Below are positions 15,872 to 23,791 of a DNA stretch of 36,345 nucleotides, in pieces. The DNA is taken from contig JAGWWW010000014.1 of the NCBI GenBank assembly GCA_018970205.1, positions 1 to 36,345 on the forward strand, in the 5' to 3' direction. How positions within the stretch are numbered: position 1 is the first letter of the stretch; each line of letters begins with the position of its first letter. The DNA is from Actinomycetales bacterium (lineage in GTDB: Bacteria > Actinomycetota > Actinomycetes > S36-B12 > UBA5976). Below the pieces are notes generated by a model that saw nothing but the letters and a program-made list of their open reading frames with translations, ran no database searches and was not told the DNA's origin. The position numbers and the translations under genes were made by a program.

Positions 15872-16975
15872 TCACAGACGGACGCCTAGCAGCATCGGCT
15901 CGACCTCGAGGGTCACACCGAAGGTTGCGGCCACGCCGCCGCGGACCGCACGGGCGAGTTCCACCACGTCAAATGACGTGGCGCCGCCGCGGTTCGTGAT
16001 GGCCAGGGTGTGCTTGTTTGACAGTGCTGCTTGCGAGCCGGGCAGATGGAACCCGCGCGGGAATCCCGCGTGCTCGACCAACCATGCGGCGCTGAGTTTG
16101 ACGGCGCCGTCGAATTCGCCGACCGGCCACCGGGGTGCGCCTGCGGGCAACGCTTCTGCCAGCGCCGTGGGCACCACGGGATTGGTGAAGAACGATCCGA
16201 CACTCCACGTGTCGTGGTCCGCCTCGTCGAGCAGCATGCCCTTGGCCCGGCGCAATCGCAGGACTGCGTCTCGCACGTCTGCAAGGTCGACGCAGGCGCC
16301 GAGGTCGACCCCGAGGGCGGCTGCGAGCTCGGCGTAGCGCACAGGGGCGCTCAGCGGGCTTCGCACAAGCCGGAACTGCACCGACAGGACGATGTCGGCC
16401 GGTGAGCCGTCCGGCATCCGCCGCCGCTTGAACTCGCTGTCGCGATAGGAGAAACCGCAGGCCTGCGCAGTGATGGTGCGCACGGTGCGCGTGCGGCGGT
16501 CCCACGCCTGCACTTGCGTGAGGACATCGGCCACGCAGGCTCCGTAGGCGCCGATGTTCTGCAGTGGTGCTGCGCCGACGGTGCCCGGGATGCCGCTGAG
16601 GGCCTCCACTCCTGACCAGCCGTTCACGACACAGGTGCTGACGAAGTCATCCCAGTGCGCGCCGGCGCCCGCGTTCACGGTGACCGCGTCGTCGCCGTCG
16701 GCGAGCACCTCCACACGCGCGTCGCGCATCCACACCACGACTGCGTCGACGCCCTCATCCGCGACCACCAGGTTGCTGCCGCCGCCGAGCGGCCAATACG
16801 CCGTGCCCGCGTCGTCGAGGTCTTCCAGGGTCTGTGCGGCCTGCTCGAAGGAGTCCACCGCGACGACGGCGCGTGGCGCCCCGCCCACGCGCAGCGTCGT
16901 GAGTTGAGCCAGCGGCGGGACGGCGTGCTGCGGGTTCCGTGCACCACCGCCCGCACCCCACGTTTCGCCGGCCAT
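15872..16975 (-). CDS. murB: UDP-N-acetylenolpyruvoylglucosamine reductase
   Basis: MurB reduces UDP-GlcNAc-enolpyruvate to UDP-MurNAc with NADPH and FAD, the second committed step of peptidoglycan synthesis. The 367-residue product shows the FAD-binding block PLGGGSNLVV (62-71) and SGIPGTVGAAPLQNIGAYG (127-145). It also has R178 in SYRDSEFK, the proton donor S261 in SVGSFFTNP, and the catalytic glutamate, probably E359, in LEVEPMLLG. The YRDSxFK segment is characteristic of type I (E. coli-like) MurB. It starts at ATG 16973-16975, 50 bp after the upstream fusion gene, and ends 16 bp from the convergent aminotransferase. Confidence 0.96.
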   Translation of the reverse strand: MAGETWGAGGGARNPQHAVPPLAQLTTLRVGGAPRAVVAVDSFEQAAQTLEDLDDAGTAYWPLGGGSNLVVADEGVDAVVVWMRDARVEVLADGDDAVTVNAGAGAHWDDFVSTCVVNGWSGVEALSGIPGTVGAAPLQNIGAYGACVADVLTQVQAWDRRTRTVRTITAQACGFSYRDSEFKRRRMPDGSPADIVLSVQFRLVRSPLSAPVRYAELAAALGVDLGACVDLADVRDAVLRLRRAKGMLLDEADHDTWSVGSFFTNPVVPTALAEALPAGAPRWPVGEFDGAVKLSAAWLVEHAGFPRGFHLPGSQAALSNKHTLAITNRGGATSFDVVELARAVRGGVAATFGVTLEVEPMLLGVRL

Positions 16976-17025
16976 GTGTGCAGCCTAGGCGCAGCCGCGA
17001 CGCCTGATGCCGCCGAACTCCCGCG

Positions 17026-17976
17026 TCAGCGCGGCTTGAGGATCTCTGATCGGCCGCGAAAACGCTGCAGGATGCGGTCGTAGGTCTTGCGCGACTCGCG
17101 GTCGCGGTAGTCCGGGTCACTGTCGTGGTAGCCGTGGTGCCGGCCTTGACGTGCCGGCAGGGAATCGCCCAAGGCCACCAAGCGCGCCGGCTGGCCGGTC
17201 TGCTGCAGGTGCCACTGACGAAGTGCCAAGCACCACTCGATGTCTGCGTTTCGGTAGAACCGGGCCTTCGGGTCAGGCGACGCCGCGCGCGCCGCATCGG
17301 TGCGCACCACCATGAGGTAGGACAGCACGACGTCGACCTCGCCATCGGCGCCGGTGACGCTGCGCCAGGCGTCGGCGGTGTCGACATCGGCACCGCGCCA
17401 ACCGGCCGCGATGACGTCGTGCTGAATGGCCACGGCATCGCACAAGCGGCTGACGGCGTCGCCGGTGACAACAGTCGAAGGGTCGATGACGCAGTAGTAG
17501 TCGCTAGAACACCGGCCGATGAGGTCGCTGTGGATGCGCGCCCAATGGTCGGCGGACTGCGGCAGGTGCACGACCGACACCCGCTCTGGCTGCGCATCCG
17601 CGAGCGACTGCGCCCACGAACCCGAGCCATCGCGGTCCCCGACGTCGACCAACACGATGTGGACGTCGGCCCGCTCGAGCGCGAGCAGTGCACGCACACA
17701 CTCATCCGCGTCGGCCACCCAGCTGTTGACGAGCACAGCCACCGACACGCGCGCACCGACGCCGAGGGCGGAGCCGTCGCCGACAGCGCGATCATCCACA
17801 CGATACGGCGGCGCCGGTGCCAGCACCGGGCCGTCAGGCGTGTCCGTCACTAGGAAGCCGGCATCGCGCAACTGCTCGCGCAGAGCGTCTGCTGATGTGA
17901 AATCTCGTGCGGCGCGGGCTGCCTCGCGCGCAGCAACCAGGGCGTGGGCCGACTCGGGGATGGGCTGCTCGGCCAC
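17026..17976 (-). CDS. Glycosyltransferase-like protein with CysRS C-terminal-type N-terminal domain
   Basis: The function is not known. Residues 14-50 closely follow the helical C-terminal tail of bacterial cysteinyl-tRNA synthetase (AREAARAARDFTSADALREQ, then DTPDG). From about residue 77 the sequence looks like a Rossmann-type, GT-A-like domain: a beta strand RVSVAVLVNSW, then VHIVLVDVGDRDGSGSW, SSDYYCVIDPSTVV and RNADIEWCLALRQW. These suggest a family 2-like glycosyltransferase, but a clear DxD metal site was not identified, so catalytic activity is uncertain. The C-terminus is rich in His, Arg and Asp. The start is GTG at 17974-17976, 20 bp after the HadB-like gene and 50 bp before murB, in one apparent operon, which hints at a cell-envelope role. 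Confidence 0.6.
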   Translation of the reverse strand: MAEQPIPESAHALVAAREAARAARDFTSADALREQLRDAGFLVTDTPDGPVLAPAPPYRVDDRAVGDGSALGVGARVSVAVLVNSWVADADECVRALLALERADVHIVLVDVGDRDGSGSWAQSLADAQPERVSVVHLPQSADHWARIHSDLIGRCSSDYYCVIDPSTVVTGDAVSRLCDAVAIQHDVIAAGWRGADVDTADAWRSVTGADGEVDVVLSYLMVVRTDAARAASPDPKARFYRNADIEWCLALRQWHLQQTGQPARLVALGDSLPARQGRHHGYHDSDPDYRDRESRKTYDRILQRFRGRSEILKPR

Positions 17977-17996
17977 GGGTGTGCCGCCGTCGCGGC

Positions 17997-18419
17997 TCAG
18001 GCCGGGACCGCCCGCGCCTCGGCGCGGGCGAGCACGGTCTGGCCGTTGAAGGTTGCGGTGATGGCGATTGTCGCCTCACCGGTGGTCTCATCGACAGCGG
18101 TCACCTTGGCGCGGATGCGCAGCTCCGCGTAACCCGGGTCGTCGTGCTGCGGCGGCACCACGACCGGCCTGGTGAACCTCACGCTGATGCTGCGCAGGGT
18201 CCACGCGCCGCCCGCGGCGTCGCTGACGATGCGCGCGGCATGCCCCATGGTCAGCATGCCGTGGGCGATGACCCCCGGCAGCCCGACTTCAGCGGCGACG
18301 TCGTCGTCGAGGTGGATGGGGTTGCGGTCGCCGCTGGCGGCTGCGTAGTCGCGCAGGTCAGCGCGGCGCAGGTGGATGACGTGCTCCGGCACCTCCTGGC
18401 CCACAGTGAGAGGGGCCAT
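17997..18419 (-). CDS. MaoC-like (R)-hydratase, HadB-like
   Basis: A hot-dog fold dehydratase/hydratase of 140 residues, expected to act on (3R)-hydroxyacyl thioesters. The hydratase-2 motif is clear: DYAAASGDRNPIHLDDDVAAEVGLPGVIAHGMLTMG (in part), giving the catalytic Asp and His of the D-x(4)-H pattern. The start is ATG at 18417-18419, overlapping the stop of the upstream HadA-like gene by ATGA; the longer in-frame start inside that gene is rejected. By position (beside rpmG, tRNA-Trp and secE) it corresponds to mycobacterial HadB, the catalytic partner of HadA. Nothing here shows that the organism makes mycolic acids. Confidence 0.85.
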   Translation of the reverse strand: MAPLTVGQEVPEHVIHLRRADLRDYAAASGDRNPIHLDDDVAAEVGLPGVIAHGMLTMGHAARIVSDAAGGAWTLRSISVRFTRPVVVPPQHDDPGYAELRIRAKVTAVDETTGEATIAITATFNGQTVLARAEARAVPA

Positions 18420-18874
18420 CAGGATTCCTGCCCCACCGGGCGGATGACCAAGGTTGTCCACGACGTGCACACGTTCTGGTCGGAGCCGTCGCGGACCTCG
18501 CCCTGCACAGTGAGCACCGTGTTGCCCGCGAGGGACTTCACGTCCCGGACGGTGGTGGTCACGGTGAGGGTGTCGCCCGCGGTGATGGGGCGCACGTGCT
18601 CGAAGCGCTGGTCGCTGTGGACCACGTGGCTGAAGTCGAGGCCGATCTCAGGGTCTCGTGAGAGCTCCGCGGCGCCGTCCAAGGTCAGGACGATGGCATA
18701 CGTGGGGGCGGCGATGATGTCGGCGAAGCCGGCTGCCCGAGCGGCCGCCGCGTCGACAGTGGGCCCCTCGTGGTAACCCACGGAGCGGGCGAATGCCGCC
18801 AGGTGCGCAGCGTCGACCGTGACGGCGGGACCGGGCCCGAAGACCCGGCCGATGAGCTCAGCGGTGACCGGCAC
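18419..18874 (-). CDS. MaoC-like dehydratase N-terminal-type protein, HadA-like
   Basis: A 151-residue hot-dog fold protein resembling the FAS1-like dehydratase/HadA family. It has the segment FARSVGYHEGP, the block APTYAIVLTLDG and the long-strand part HSDQRFEHVRPITAGDTLTVT. The catalytic Asp/His motif of hydratase 2 is absent, as in HadA, whose role is to bind the acyl chain in a heterodimer with HadB. The start is GTG at 18872-18874, 15 bp after rpmG, with no strong ribosome-binding site. It overlaps the HadB-like gene by four bases. No third (HadC-like) gene follows. Confidence 0.85.
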   Translation of the reverse strand: MPVTAELIGRVFGPGPAVTVDAAHLAAFARSVGYHEGPTVDAAAARAAGFADIIAAPTYAIVLTLDGAAELSRDPEIGLDFSHVVHSDQRFEHVRPITAGDTLTVTTTVRDVKSLAGNTVLTVQGEVRDGSDQNVCTSWTTLVIRPVGQES

Positions 18875-18889
18875 GGCTGATCGGCTGCG

Positions 18890-19054
18890 TCAGCGGGTTT
18901 CCTTGTGCACTGTGTGCGCGTTGCATCGCGGGCAGTGCTTGCGGAACTCGATGCGGTCAGGATCGTTGCGGCGGTTCTTGCGCGTGATGTAGTTGCGGTC
19001 CTTGCAGTCCTGGCAGGCCAGGGTGATCTTCGGGCGCAGGTCGTTCTTTGCCAC
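18890..19054 (-). CDS. rpmG: 50S ribosomal protein L33 (zinc-binding type)
   Basis: A 54-residue protein beginning (M)[20 protein letters not shown] and ending in [16 protein letters not shown]. The two CxxC pairs (CQDC and CPRC) make the zinc-ribbon form of L33. The start is GTG at 19052-19054, with GAGGACGAC upstream. It follows tRNA-Met and precedes the HadA-like gene, matching the Mycobacterium thrT-metT-rpmG2-hadAB order. Confidence 0.95.
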   Translation of the reverse strand: MAKNDLRPKITLACQDCKDRNYITRKNRRNDPDRIEFRKHCPRCNAHTVHKETR

Positions 19055-19085
19055 CGGAGTCGTCCTCTCGTCGTGATGTTGTGCG

Positions 19086-19159
19086 TAGCGGAGGCCGGAC
19101 TTGAACCGGCGACACAGCGATTATGAGCCGCTTGCTCTACCAGGCTGAGCTACCCCGCC
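19086..19159 (-). tRNA. metT: tRNA-Met (anticodon CAT, elongator type)
   Basis: A complete 74-nt cloverleaf with acceptor GGCGGGG/CTCCGCT, anticodon loop CTCATAA and T-loop TTCAAGT. The anticodon stem is AGCGG/TCGCT, not the three G-C pairs of initiator tRNA. Position 1 is paired (G-U), so this is not the initiator. A lysidine-modified Ile tRNA is a less likely alternative. CCA is not encoded. Confidence 0.93.
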
Positions 19160-19195
19160 CCTGCCGTGTGCAACGCGACTGCGCTGCACCCGTCG

Positions 19196-19268
19196 AGCCC
19201 CCTTACGGAATCGAACCGTAGACCTTCTCCTTACCATGGAGACGCTCTGCCGACTGAGCTAAGGGGGC
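19196..19268 (-). tRNA. thrT: tRNA-Thr (anticodon GGT)
   Basis: A complete 73-nt cloverleaf: acceptor GCCCCCT/AGGGGGC, anticodon stem TCTCC/GGAGA with loop ATGGTAA, T-loop TTCGATT, discriminator T. CCA is not encoded. It is first in the tRNA-Thr/tRNA-Met/rpmG set, 36 bp ahead of tRNA-Met. Confidence 0.96.
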
Positions 19269-19270
19269 AG

Positions 19271-19290
19271 TCGTGCGGCGCACGAGGTTA
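19271..19290 (-). promoter_or_regulatory. Probable -10 of the tRNA-Thr promoter
   Basis: On the minus strand TGTGTAACCT contains TAACCT (19285-19290), fitting TANNNT and preceded by TG-rich bases. It is 16 bases before the tRNA-Thr 5' end. A 6-bp inverted repeat (19271-19276 with 19280-19285) lies between. No clear -35 is seen. The gap of 66 bases to the amylase gene holds nothing else. Confidence 0.45.
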
Positions 19291-19334
19291 CACAACCCCC
19301 CGCGCCGACGCTTCAGCGGTCTGCCTCAACCGCC

Positions 19335-22300
19335 TCAGGGGATGAAGACCGACTGGACCCCCGACACGCTGACCGCGCCGCTGCTCGACTTGGCGATGGC
19401 GGCCACGTCCACCCGGGTCCCGGAGTCGAACTTGGCCGGGTCGAGGACGATGCGATACGGACTCGCGTCGTCGACGCCGAGGACCTTCCAGGCGTTGGTT
19501 CCCGCCGGACGCCAGATGAATGTGACCGTGCTCGGGTCCATCGTGTCCAGGTCGGCCCTCGCGTAGTACACCTTGACATTCGTGTCGAACTGCATGGACA
19601 GCGTCACCTTGGCGGCGGCGGTGCTCGGCAGCGCGCTCAGCGCCTGCAACGCGACGCCCTTGCGCGCTGGGACGCTGAGTTTTAGCCACCCGGCCTTGTC
19701 GGACTTCACGGTCGATGTGGAGTTGTAGACGCCCTTGAATGAGGTCAATGGCGACGAGGTCTGGAACCTCACGCTCATCGACTTAGCCGAGTTGTTGAAC
19801 GCCACGAGGTACTCGACCCGCTTGGCGGCGTCGATGCGGCTCACGGCGAAGACCTGGTCGTCGTCGTAGCGCGGGATCTGCGCGCCGGTGGCCAGCGCCG
19901 GGTGGTTGTTGCGCAGAGCGGCGAGCGCCTTCAGCTTGGTGATCCATGTGCCGCTGGTGAGTTGCAGGGCCGACTTGCTGCCGATGGGCGAGCCCCCAAG
20001 CCGCGGCTCGGTCTGCCACTCCCAGATGGGTGTCTTGAACATGTCCTGACGGGCGGCCTTGTCGCCGCCGTCGCCCATCATGCCGACCTCGTCGCCGTAG
20101 TACACGACGGGGATTCCGCGCAGCAAGTAGAGAAGGTCGAACGCCAGTCCGGCGCGCGCGGTGAGCTCGCTGCCGTAGACGCCGTTCGCGTCGAGCAGGT
20201 AACCCAGGCGGCCCATGTCGTGGTTGTCCAAGAACGTCGTGAGGCCGTAGGCGTTCGTGGTCGCGGTGGTGTAGTCGTCGTCGAAGTTGAACAGGTTGGC
20301 CATGTCCGTGCCGGCGGTGTTGCCGGCGGCGAAGTCGAGCGCCGCCTTCTGGAACGGGAAGTCCAACACTGAGGGCAGGCCCTTGTTCCGGACGAACTCG
20401 CTCGTGACCGTCGCGTTGTTCTCATAGACCTCGCCGAAGGCGTACAAGCCAGGGACAGTGGCCGCGGTCGCGGTCTTGACCTTGGGCCACCAACGGGTGA
20501 AGAACTTGTCGTCGACGTGCTTGGCCGTGTCGATGCGGAAGCCGTCGACGCCGTAGGTGTTGACCCACCAGGCGAAGACGTCCGCGAAGCCCTGCACGAC
20601 ATTGGCCTTCTCTGTGAAGATGTCGTCGAGGCCGCCGAAGTCGCCTTGCTGGTACTGCTCCTTGTTGCCCCAGTCGCCCACGTTGCCGCGGTTGTGGTAG
20701 TTCGTGAGGTCGTTGAGCCAGTCCGGCTTGCGCGAGGTCTCCTCATCGGGGAACGGCACGTACGGCGTCTTCGCAAAGGACACCAGTGAGTCCATCAACG
20801 GCGCGGTGTCGCTTCCCATCAACGAGGCCAGCGAGAGCGCGTTGCCGTTGGCGTCACGGTAGGGCTTGACGGCGTTGGCGACGAACTTGTTGCCTTCCTC
20901 GTACCAGTTGATGTCGGCCGTGTGGTTCACGACGATGTCCATGACGACCTTCATGCCCAAGGTGTGGGCGCAGTCCACGAAGGTCTTGAAGTCAGCCTTG
21001 GTCCCCCAGTGCGGGTCGATGTCCGTGAAGTCCTCGATCCAGTAACCGTGATAAGCGGCGGAGTCGCCCTGCACGTACTTCTGCTTGAACGGCGGCGTGA
21101 TCCAGATGGCCGTGAACCCGAGGTTCTTGATACGCGCCAGACCGGTGCCGGCGGTGCAGGACGTGGCCACTTTCTTGGTCTTGGGATCGGGCTCGCCGAA
21201 GGTCAGACCCCTGAGGTCGCCGCCGTGGTAGTAGCCCACGTTGTAAGGGTCGGTGCCGGTGTCGAAACTCGGGTCGTCCGGGGACATGCCGGCGTAGTCG
21301 TTGGCAGTCGAGCCGTTCGCGTAGCGGTCCGTCATGACGAAGTAGATGCGGTCGTTGGCGAAGGAACTGCGCACCGAGGTGCTGGCAAGTGCTGCCGCCT
21401 CGGTTGAGGACGGGCCCGTCGGCGCGGCAGCGGTCGTGCCGTACGGCAGCGGTGCCTGAAGCGCGAACGAACCGTCGGTGTTCGCCGCACCCGAGCGCAG
21501 CCACACCTCACCGCCAGTGGCCACGAGGTTCAGCAGTTGGTCCTCGGTTGATGGGTCCTTGAACCCATACAAGCCGGCGACCGCTCCGTGGACGATGAAG
21601 GGCAGAGCAGTGGCGTTGGCACTCAGCGGCACCTTCCAGGCGACACCCCAGGCGTCGGCCAGGCTCGCGTCAGGCATGCGGGGGGTCAGCCAGCCCGGGT
21701 CAGGGGCGCCGCCGTTGGCGCCGACCCAAGTGTGCAGCCCCCATTCGGAGTACTTGCCGTCGGCGCGCTTGTAGTGCAGGACGGCGAAGCCGTCGGCCCA
21801 CGCCTTGCTGGTGCGCGCGGTGGTCCAGCCGTCGGCGATCCACGCCTCGCCGAACTCCTGGCAGTTGAAACTGAGCATGCTCGACGCTGCGGTGCCGTTC
21901 ACGACGATCTGAGCGGCGACGCTCACCGTCTGCGGCGCATACGGGACGTCGGCGTAGTAACCGCCGGCCTCAGCGGTCGTGGCGTAGTCGTTGATGCTGT
22001 TGCTGTCGACCACGCGCACCTTCACCGTTCCACTGGCGGACGTGCGCGCGTGAATCCGAACGAAGCCGCGAGCCGCGGCCAGGCTGGCCTTGGGGCTGCC
22101 GTCTGCGGCGAGCCAGAACTCAGCGGCCTGACGCAGGTCCACGGTGGAGGCGGACGAGGGCAGGCCAGTCGCTGCCAGCCTGACGGTCTGCGCGCCGGCC
22201 GGCACATTCACCAGCGCGAACCAGCCGTAGTCATCGCTTGCGGCGGCGGCACCCGTCACGACAGAGGTCGACCCGGTGACACCCGTGAGTGTGACGCTGG

Positions 22301-22493
22301 CGCCGGCCGGCACTGAGCGGGCCGTGCCCGGCACGTGCACGACCACAGTAGAGACCACGCCCGAGGCGGCGTTGACCGGCGAGATCGGCAGGACGACGGC
22401 CGCGACGCCCACGGCCAGCGAGGCTGCTGCCAGGGCCGCAGTGGCGCGGTAGCGGGTTGCGAGCATGCGGGTGGACAGGCGGGGAAGGCGCAT
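19335..22493 (-). CDS. Secreted alpha-amylase/pullulanase-type GH13 glucanase with starch-binding domain
   Basis: An extracellular alpha-glucan hydrolase of 1052 residues. A signal peptide (about 1-43, MRLPRLSTRMLATRYR, then a hydrophobic stretch ending VNA) supports the start at 22493; an in-frame reading 31 residues longer would put charged sequence before it. About 45-215 forms two unassigned beta-rich segments. About 236-310 is a CBM41/PUD pullulanase-associated domain (HYKRADGKYSEWGLHTWVG). The GH13 barrel spans about 380-900, with region I DIVVNH (519-524), region II GFRIDTAKH with nucleophile D655, region III FGEVYEN with acid E688, and region IV LDNHD with D759. The C-terminus, about 950-1052, is a beta-rich domain. 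Substrate preference (starch, maltodextrin or pullulan) cannot be decided by eye. It lies 56 bp downstream of the P450 gene. Confidence 0.9.
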   Translation of the reverse strand: MRLPRLSTRMLATRYRATAALAAASLAVGVAAVVLPISPVNAASGVVSTVVVHVPGTARSVPAGASVTLTGVTGSTSVVTGAAAASDDYGWFALVNVPAGAQTVRLAATGLPSSASTVDLRQAAEFWLAADGSPKASLAAARGFVRIHARTSASGTVKVRVVDSNSINDYATTAEAGGYYADVPYAPQTVSVAAQIVVNGTAASSMLSFNCQEFGEAWIADGWTTARTSKAWADGFAVLHYKRADGKYSEWGLHTWVGANGGAPDPGWLTPRMPDASLADAWGVAWKVPLSANATALPFIVHGAVAGLYGFKDPSTEDQLLNLVATGGEVWLRSGAANTDGSFALQAPLPYGTTAAAPTGPSSTEAAALASTSVRSSFANDRIYFVMTDRYANGSTANDYAGMSPDDPSFDTGTDPYNVGYYHGGDLRGLTFGEPDPKTKKVATSCTAGTGLARIKNLGFTAIWITPPFKQKYVQGDSAAYHGYWIEDFTDIDPHWGTKADFKTFVDCAHTLGMKVVMDIVVNHTADINWYEEGNKFVANAVKPYRDANGNALSLASLMGSDTAPLMDSLVSFAKTPYVPFPDEETSRKPDWLNDLTNYHNRGNVGDWGNKEQYQQGDFGGLDDIFTEKANVVQGFADVFAWWVNTYGVDGFRIDTAKHVDDKFFTRWWPKVKTATAATVPGLYAFGEVYENNATVTSEFVRNKGLPSVLDFPFQKAALDFAAGNTAGTDMANLFNFDDDYTTATTNAYGLTTFLDNHDMGRLGYLLDANGVYGSELTARAGLAFDLLYLLRGIPVVYYGDEVGMMGDGGDKAARQDMFKTPIWEWQTEPRLGGSPIGSKSALQLTSGTWITKLKALAALRNNHPALATGAQIPRYDDDQVFAVSRIDAAKRVEYLVAFNNSAKSMSVRFQTSSPLTSFKGVYNSTSTVKSDKAGWLKLSVPARKGVALQALSALPSTAAAKVTLSMQFDTNVKVYYARADLDTMDPSTVTFIWRPAGTNAWKVLGVDDASPYRIVLDPAKFDSGTRVDVAAIAKSSSGAVSVSGVQSVFIP

Positions 22494-22549
22494 GTGCCTA
22501 TCGTCCCCGATGGCCATAGGTCTGGGCAATGTGAGTGGTGCGTTGGAGC

Positions 22550-23632
22550 CTAAGACTTGCCTGAGAAGGTCGGCCGTTGCGTCCACGCGGCATCGACGCT
22601 GTGGAATCGGCCCGGGACTCGTGACGCGCCGAATTCAGCCCATTCGATGGTCTCGGAGACGACCTGCCAGCGCGCGCCTGAGTCCAGCAACGCCTCGAGC
22701 AACGCCCGCGTCTCAGCCTTGGCGATGAGGTTGCCGATGCATGCGTGGGCGCCGCCGCCGAACCCGAGGTGGGGGTTCGGGTGACGTTGCAGGTCGATGA
22801 CATCGGGGCTTGTGAAGACACCGGTGTCGTGGTTGCCGCTCGCGAAACTCACCCAGACGTATGCCGGCTCGCGGACCTCGTCTGGCGATCGCGCAGCGGC
22901 GTGCTGGGATGCCGCGTCGCGGTCGATCCGCTCCATCATCGGCAGCGGGCTCAGCCAACGCACGAGTTCCTCGATGGCCCGTGGGATCCGGGTCCGGTCG
23001 GCTGCGATCAAGTCGAAGTCGTGGGCGTTGTGGCCGAGGTGCCACATGAACCCGGTCATGAGTTTGACGACGGTGTCGCGGCCGCCGGCGAGGATGATGT
23101 TCGCGATGCCGTGCTTCTCCTGCGCCGACAGCGGCCGGCCCTCGAAGGTCGCCTGGTCGATCACCGTGAAGGCGTCATCACCCGGGTCGGCCGCCACCGC
23201 GGCGAAGGTCTGCTCCAGATAAGCCTGCAGGTGCGCGCCGGAGCGGCCCTGCGGGGTCGAGATCCACACATCCGGGCCCCACGAGCGCCACTCGTCGACG
23301 TCTCCCGGCCGGTTGAACACCACGCCGAGGCAGCGCACCACCATCTCGAGGGCCAATTCGCGGCAGACGTCGAAGCGCGGTGAGCCTGAGAGCTCGCCCA
23401 GCAGCCCGTCAGCGATGGTTCGAAAGCGCGGTGCGAGTGTGGCAACCCGGTCGGCGCTGAACAACGGGGCAAGGATGCTGCGATACACCGTGTGTACGGG
23501 CGGGTCGACCTCGAGCGGCAGTTGCTTGTAGGTGCGCACATCGCGGTCTCCCTGCAAGTCCGATGAGAACCGGGTGGAATCTCGCAGGGCTGCGCGGACG
23601 GCTGCGTGGCCGCTGATCATGGGGTGGTTCAT
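22550..23632 (-). CDS. Cytochrome P450, short N-terminus
   Basis: A soluble bacterial haem-thiolate monooxygenase whose substrate is unknown. The 360-residue product has DPPVHTVYR (43-51), an I-helix LAGGRDTVV (181-189) with the acid-alcohol pair Asp-Thr, the K-helix ExxR as ELVR (222-225), and the haem loop FGGGAHACIG with C298. The start is ATG at 23630-23632, with a strong GGAGG six bases upstream and a -10-like TAGGTT just before that. An in-frame ATG at 23713 would add 27 residues that are Pro/Ala-rich and not P450-like. Either way the protein is about 40 residues shorter than typical 400-residue bacterial P450s and lacks the usual N-terminal helix A. No ferredoxin gene is adjacent. Confidence 0.88.
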   Translation of the reverse strand: MNHPMISGHAAVRAALRDSTRFSSDLQGDRDVRTYKQLPLEVDPPVHTVYRSILAPLFSADRVATLAPRFRTIADGLLGELSGSPRFDVCRELALEMVVRCLGVVFNRPGDVDEWRSWGPDVWISTPQGRSGAHLQAYLEQTFAAVAADPGDDAFTVIDQATFEGRPLSAQEKHGIANIILAGGRDTVVKLMTGFMWHLGHNAHDFDLIAADRTRIPRAIEELVRWLSPLPMMERIDRDAASQHAAARSPDEVREPAYVWVSFASGNHDTGVFTSPDVIDLQRHPNPHLGFGGGAHACIGNLIAKAETRALLEALLDSGARWQVVSETIEWAEFGASRVPGRFHSVDAAWTQRPTFSGKS

Positions 23633-23648
23633 GGCGCCTCCGAGGCTC

Positions 23649-23654
23649 AACCTA
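23649..23654 (-). promoter_or_regulatory. Probable -10 of the P450 promoter
   Basis: TAGGTT on the minus strand fits TANNNT. It places the transcript start about 10 bases before the ATG at 23632, leaving room only for the GGAGG ribosome-binding site. If real, it excludes the upstream ATG at 23713. No -35 was recognised. Confidence 0.45.
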
Positions 23655-23734
23655 TCCGGCGGGTGCGGTGCCTGTGAAGCGCCGTGCATCGCGGCGTTGG
23701 GTTGAACGATCACCGTCGCTGTCGTCGCCGCGGC

Positions 23735-23740
23735 TACCCT
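23735..23740 (+). promoter_or_regulatory. Possible -10 of the DUF4236 gene promoter
   Basis: TACCCT on the plus strand fits TANNNT and is followed by TGCC. That discriminator resembles those after the -10 elements near 2081 and 25023. It would start the transcript about 45 bases before the ATG at 23792. The evidence is a single hexamer. Confidence 0.3.
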
Positions 23741-23791
23741 TGCCGACAGTCGCGCTCACGATGACAGCGGCGGTGCAGGACGGGGTGTGGG

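Noticed and set aside
16755-17801. A 348-codon minus-strand open frame across the murB start and the fusion gene
   Set aside because: It overlaps two supported genes in another frame and has Arg/Ser/Thr-rich nonsense composition.
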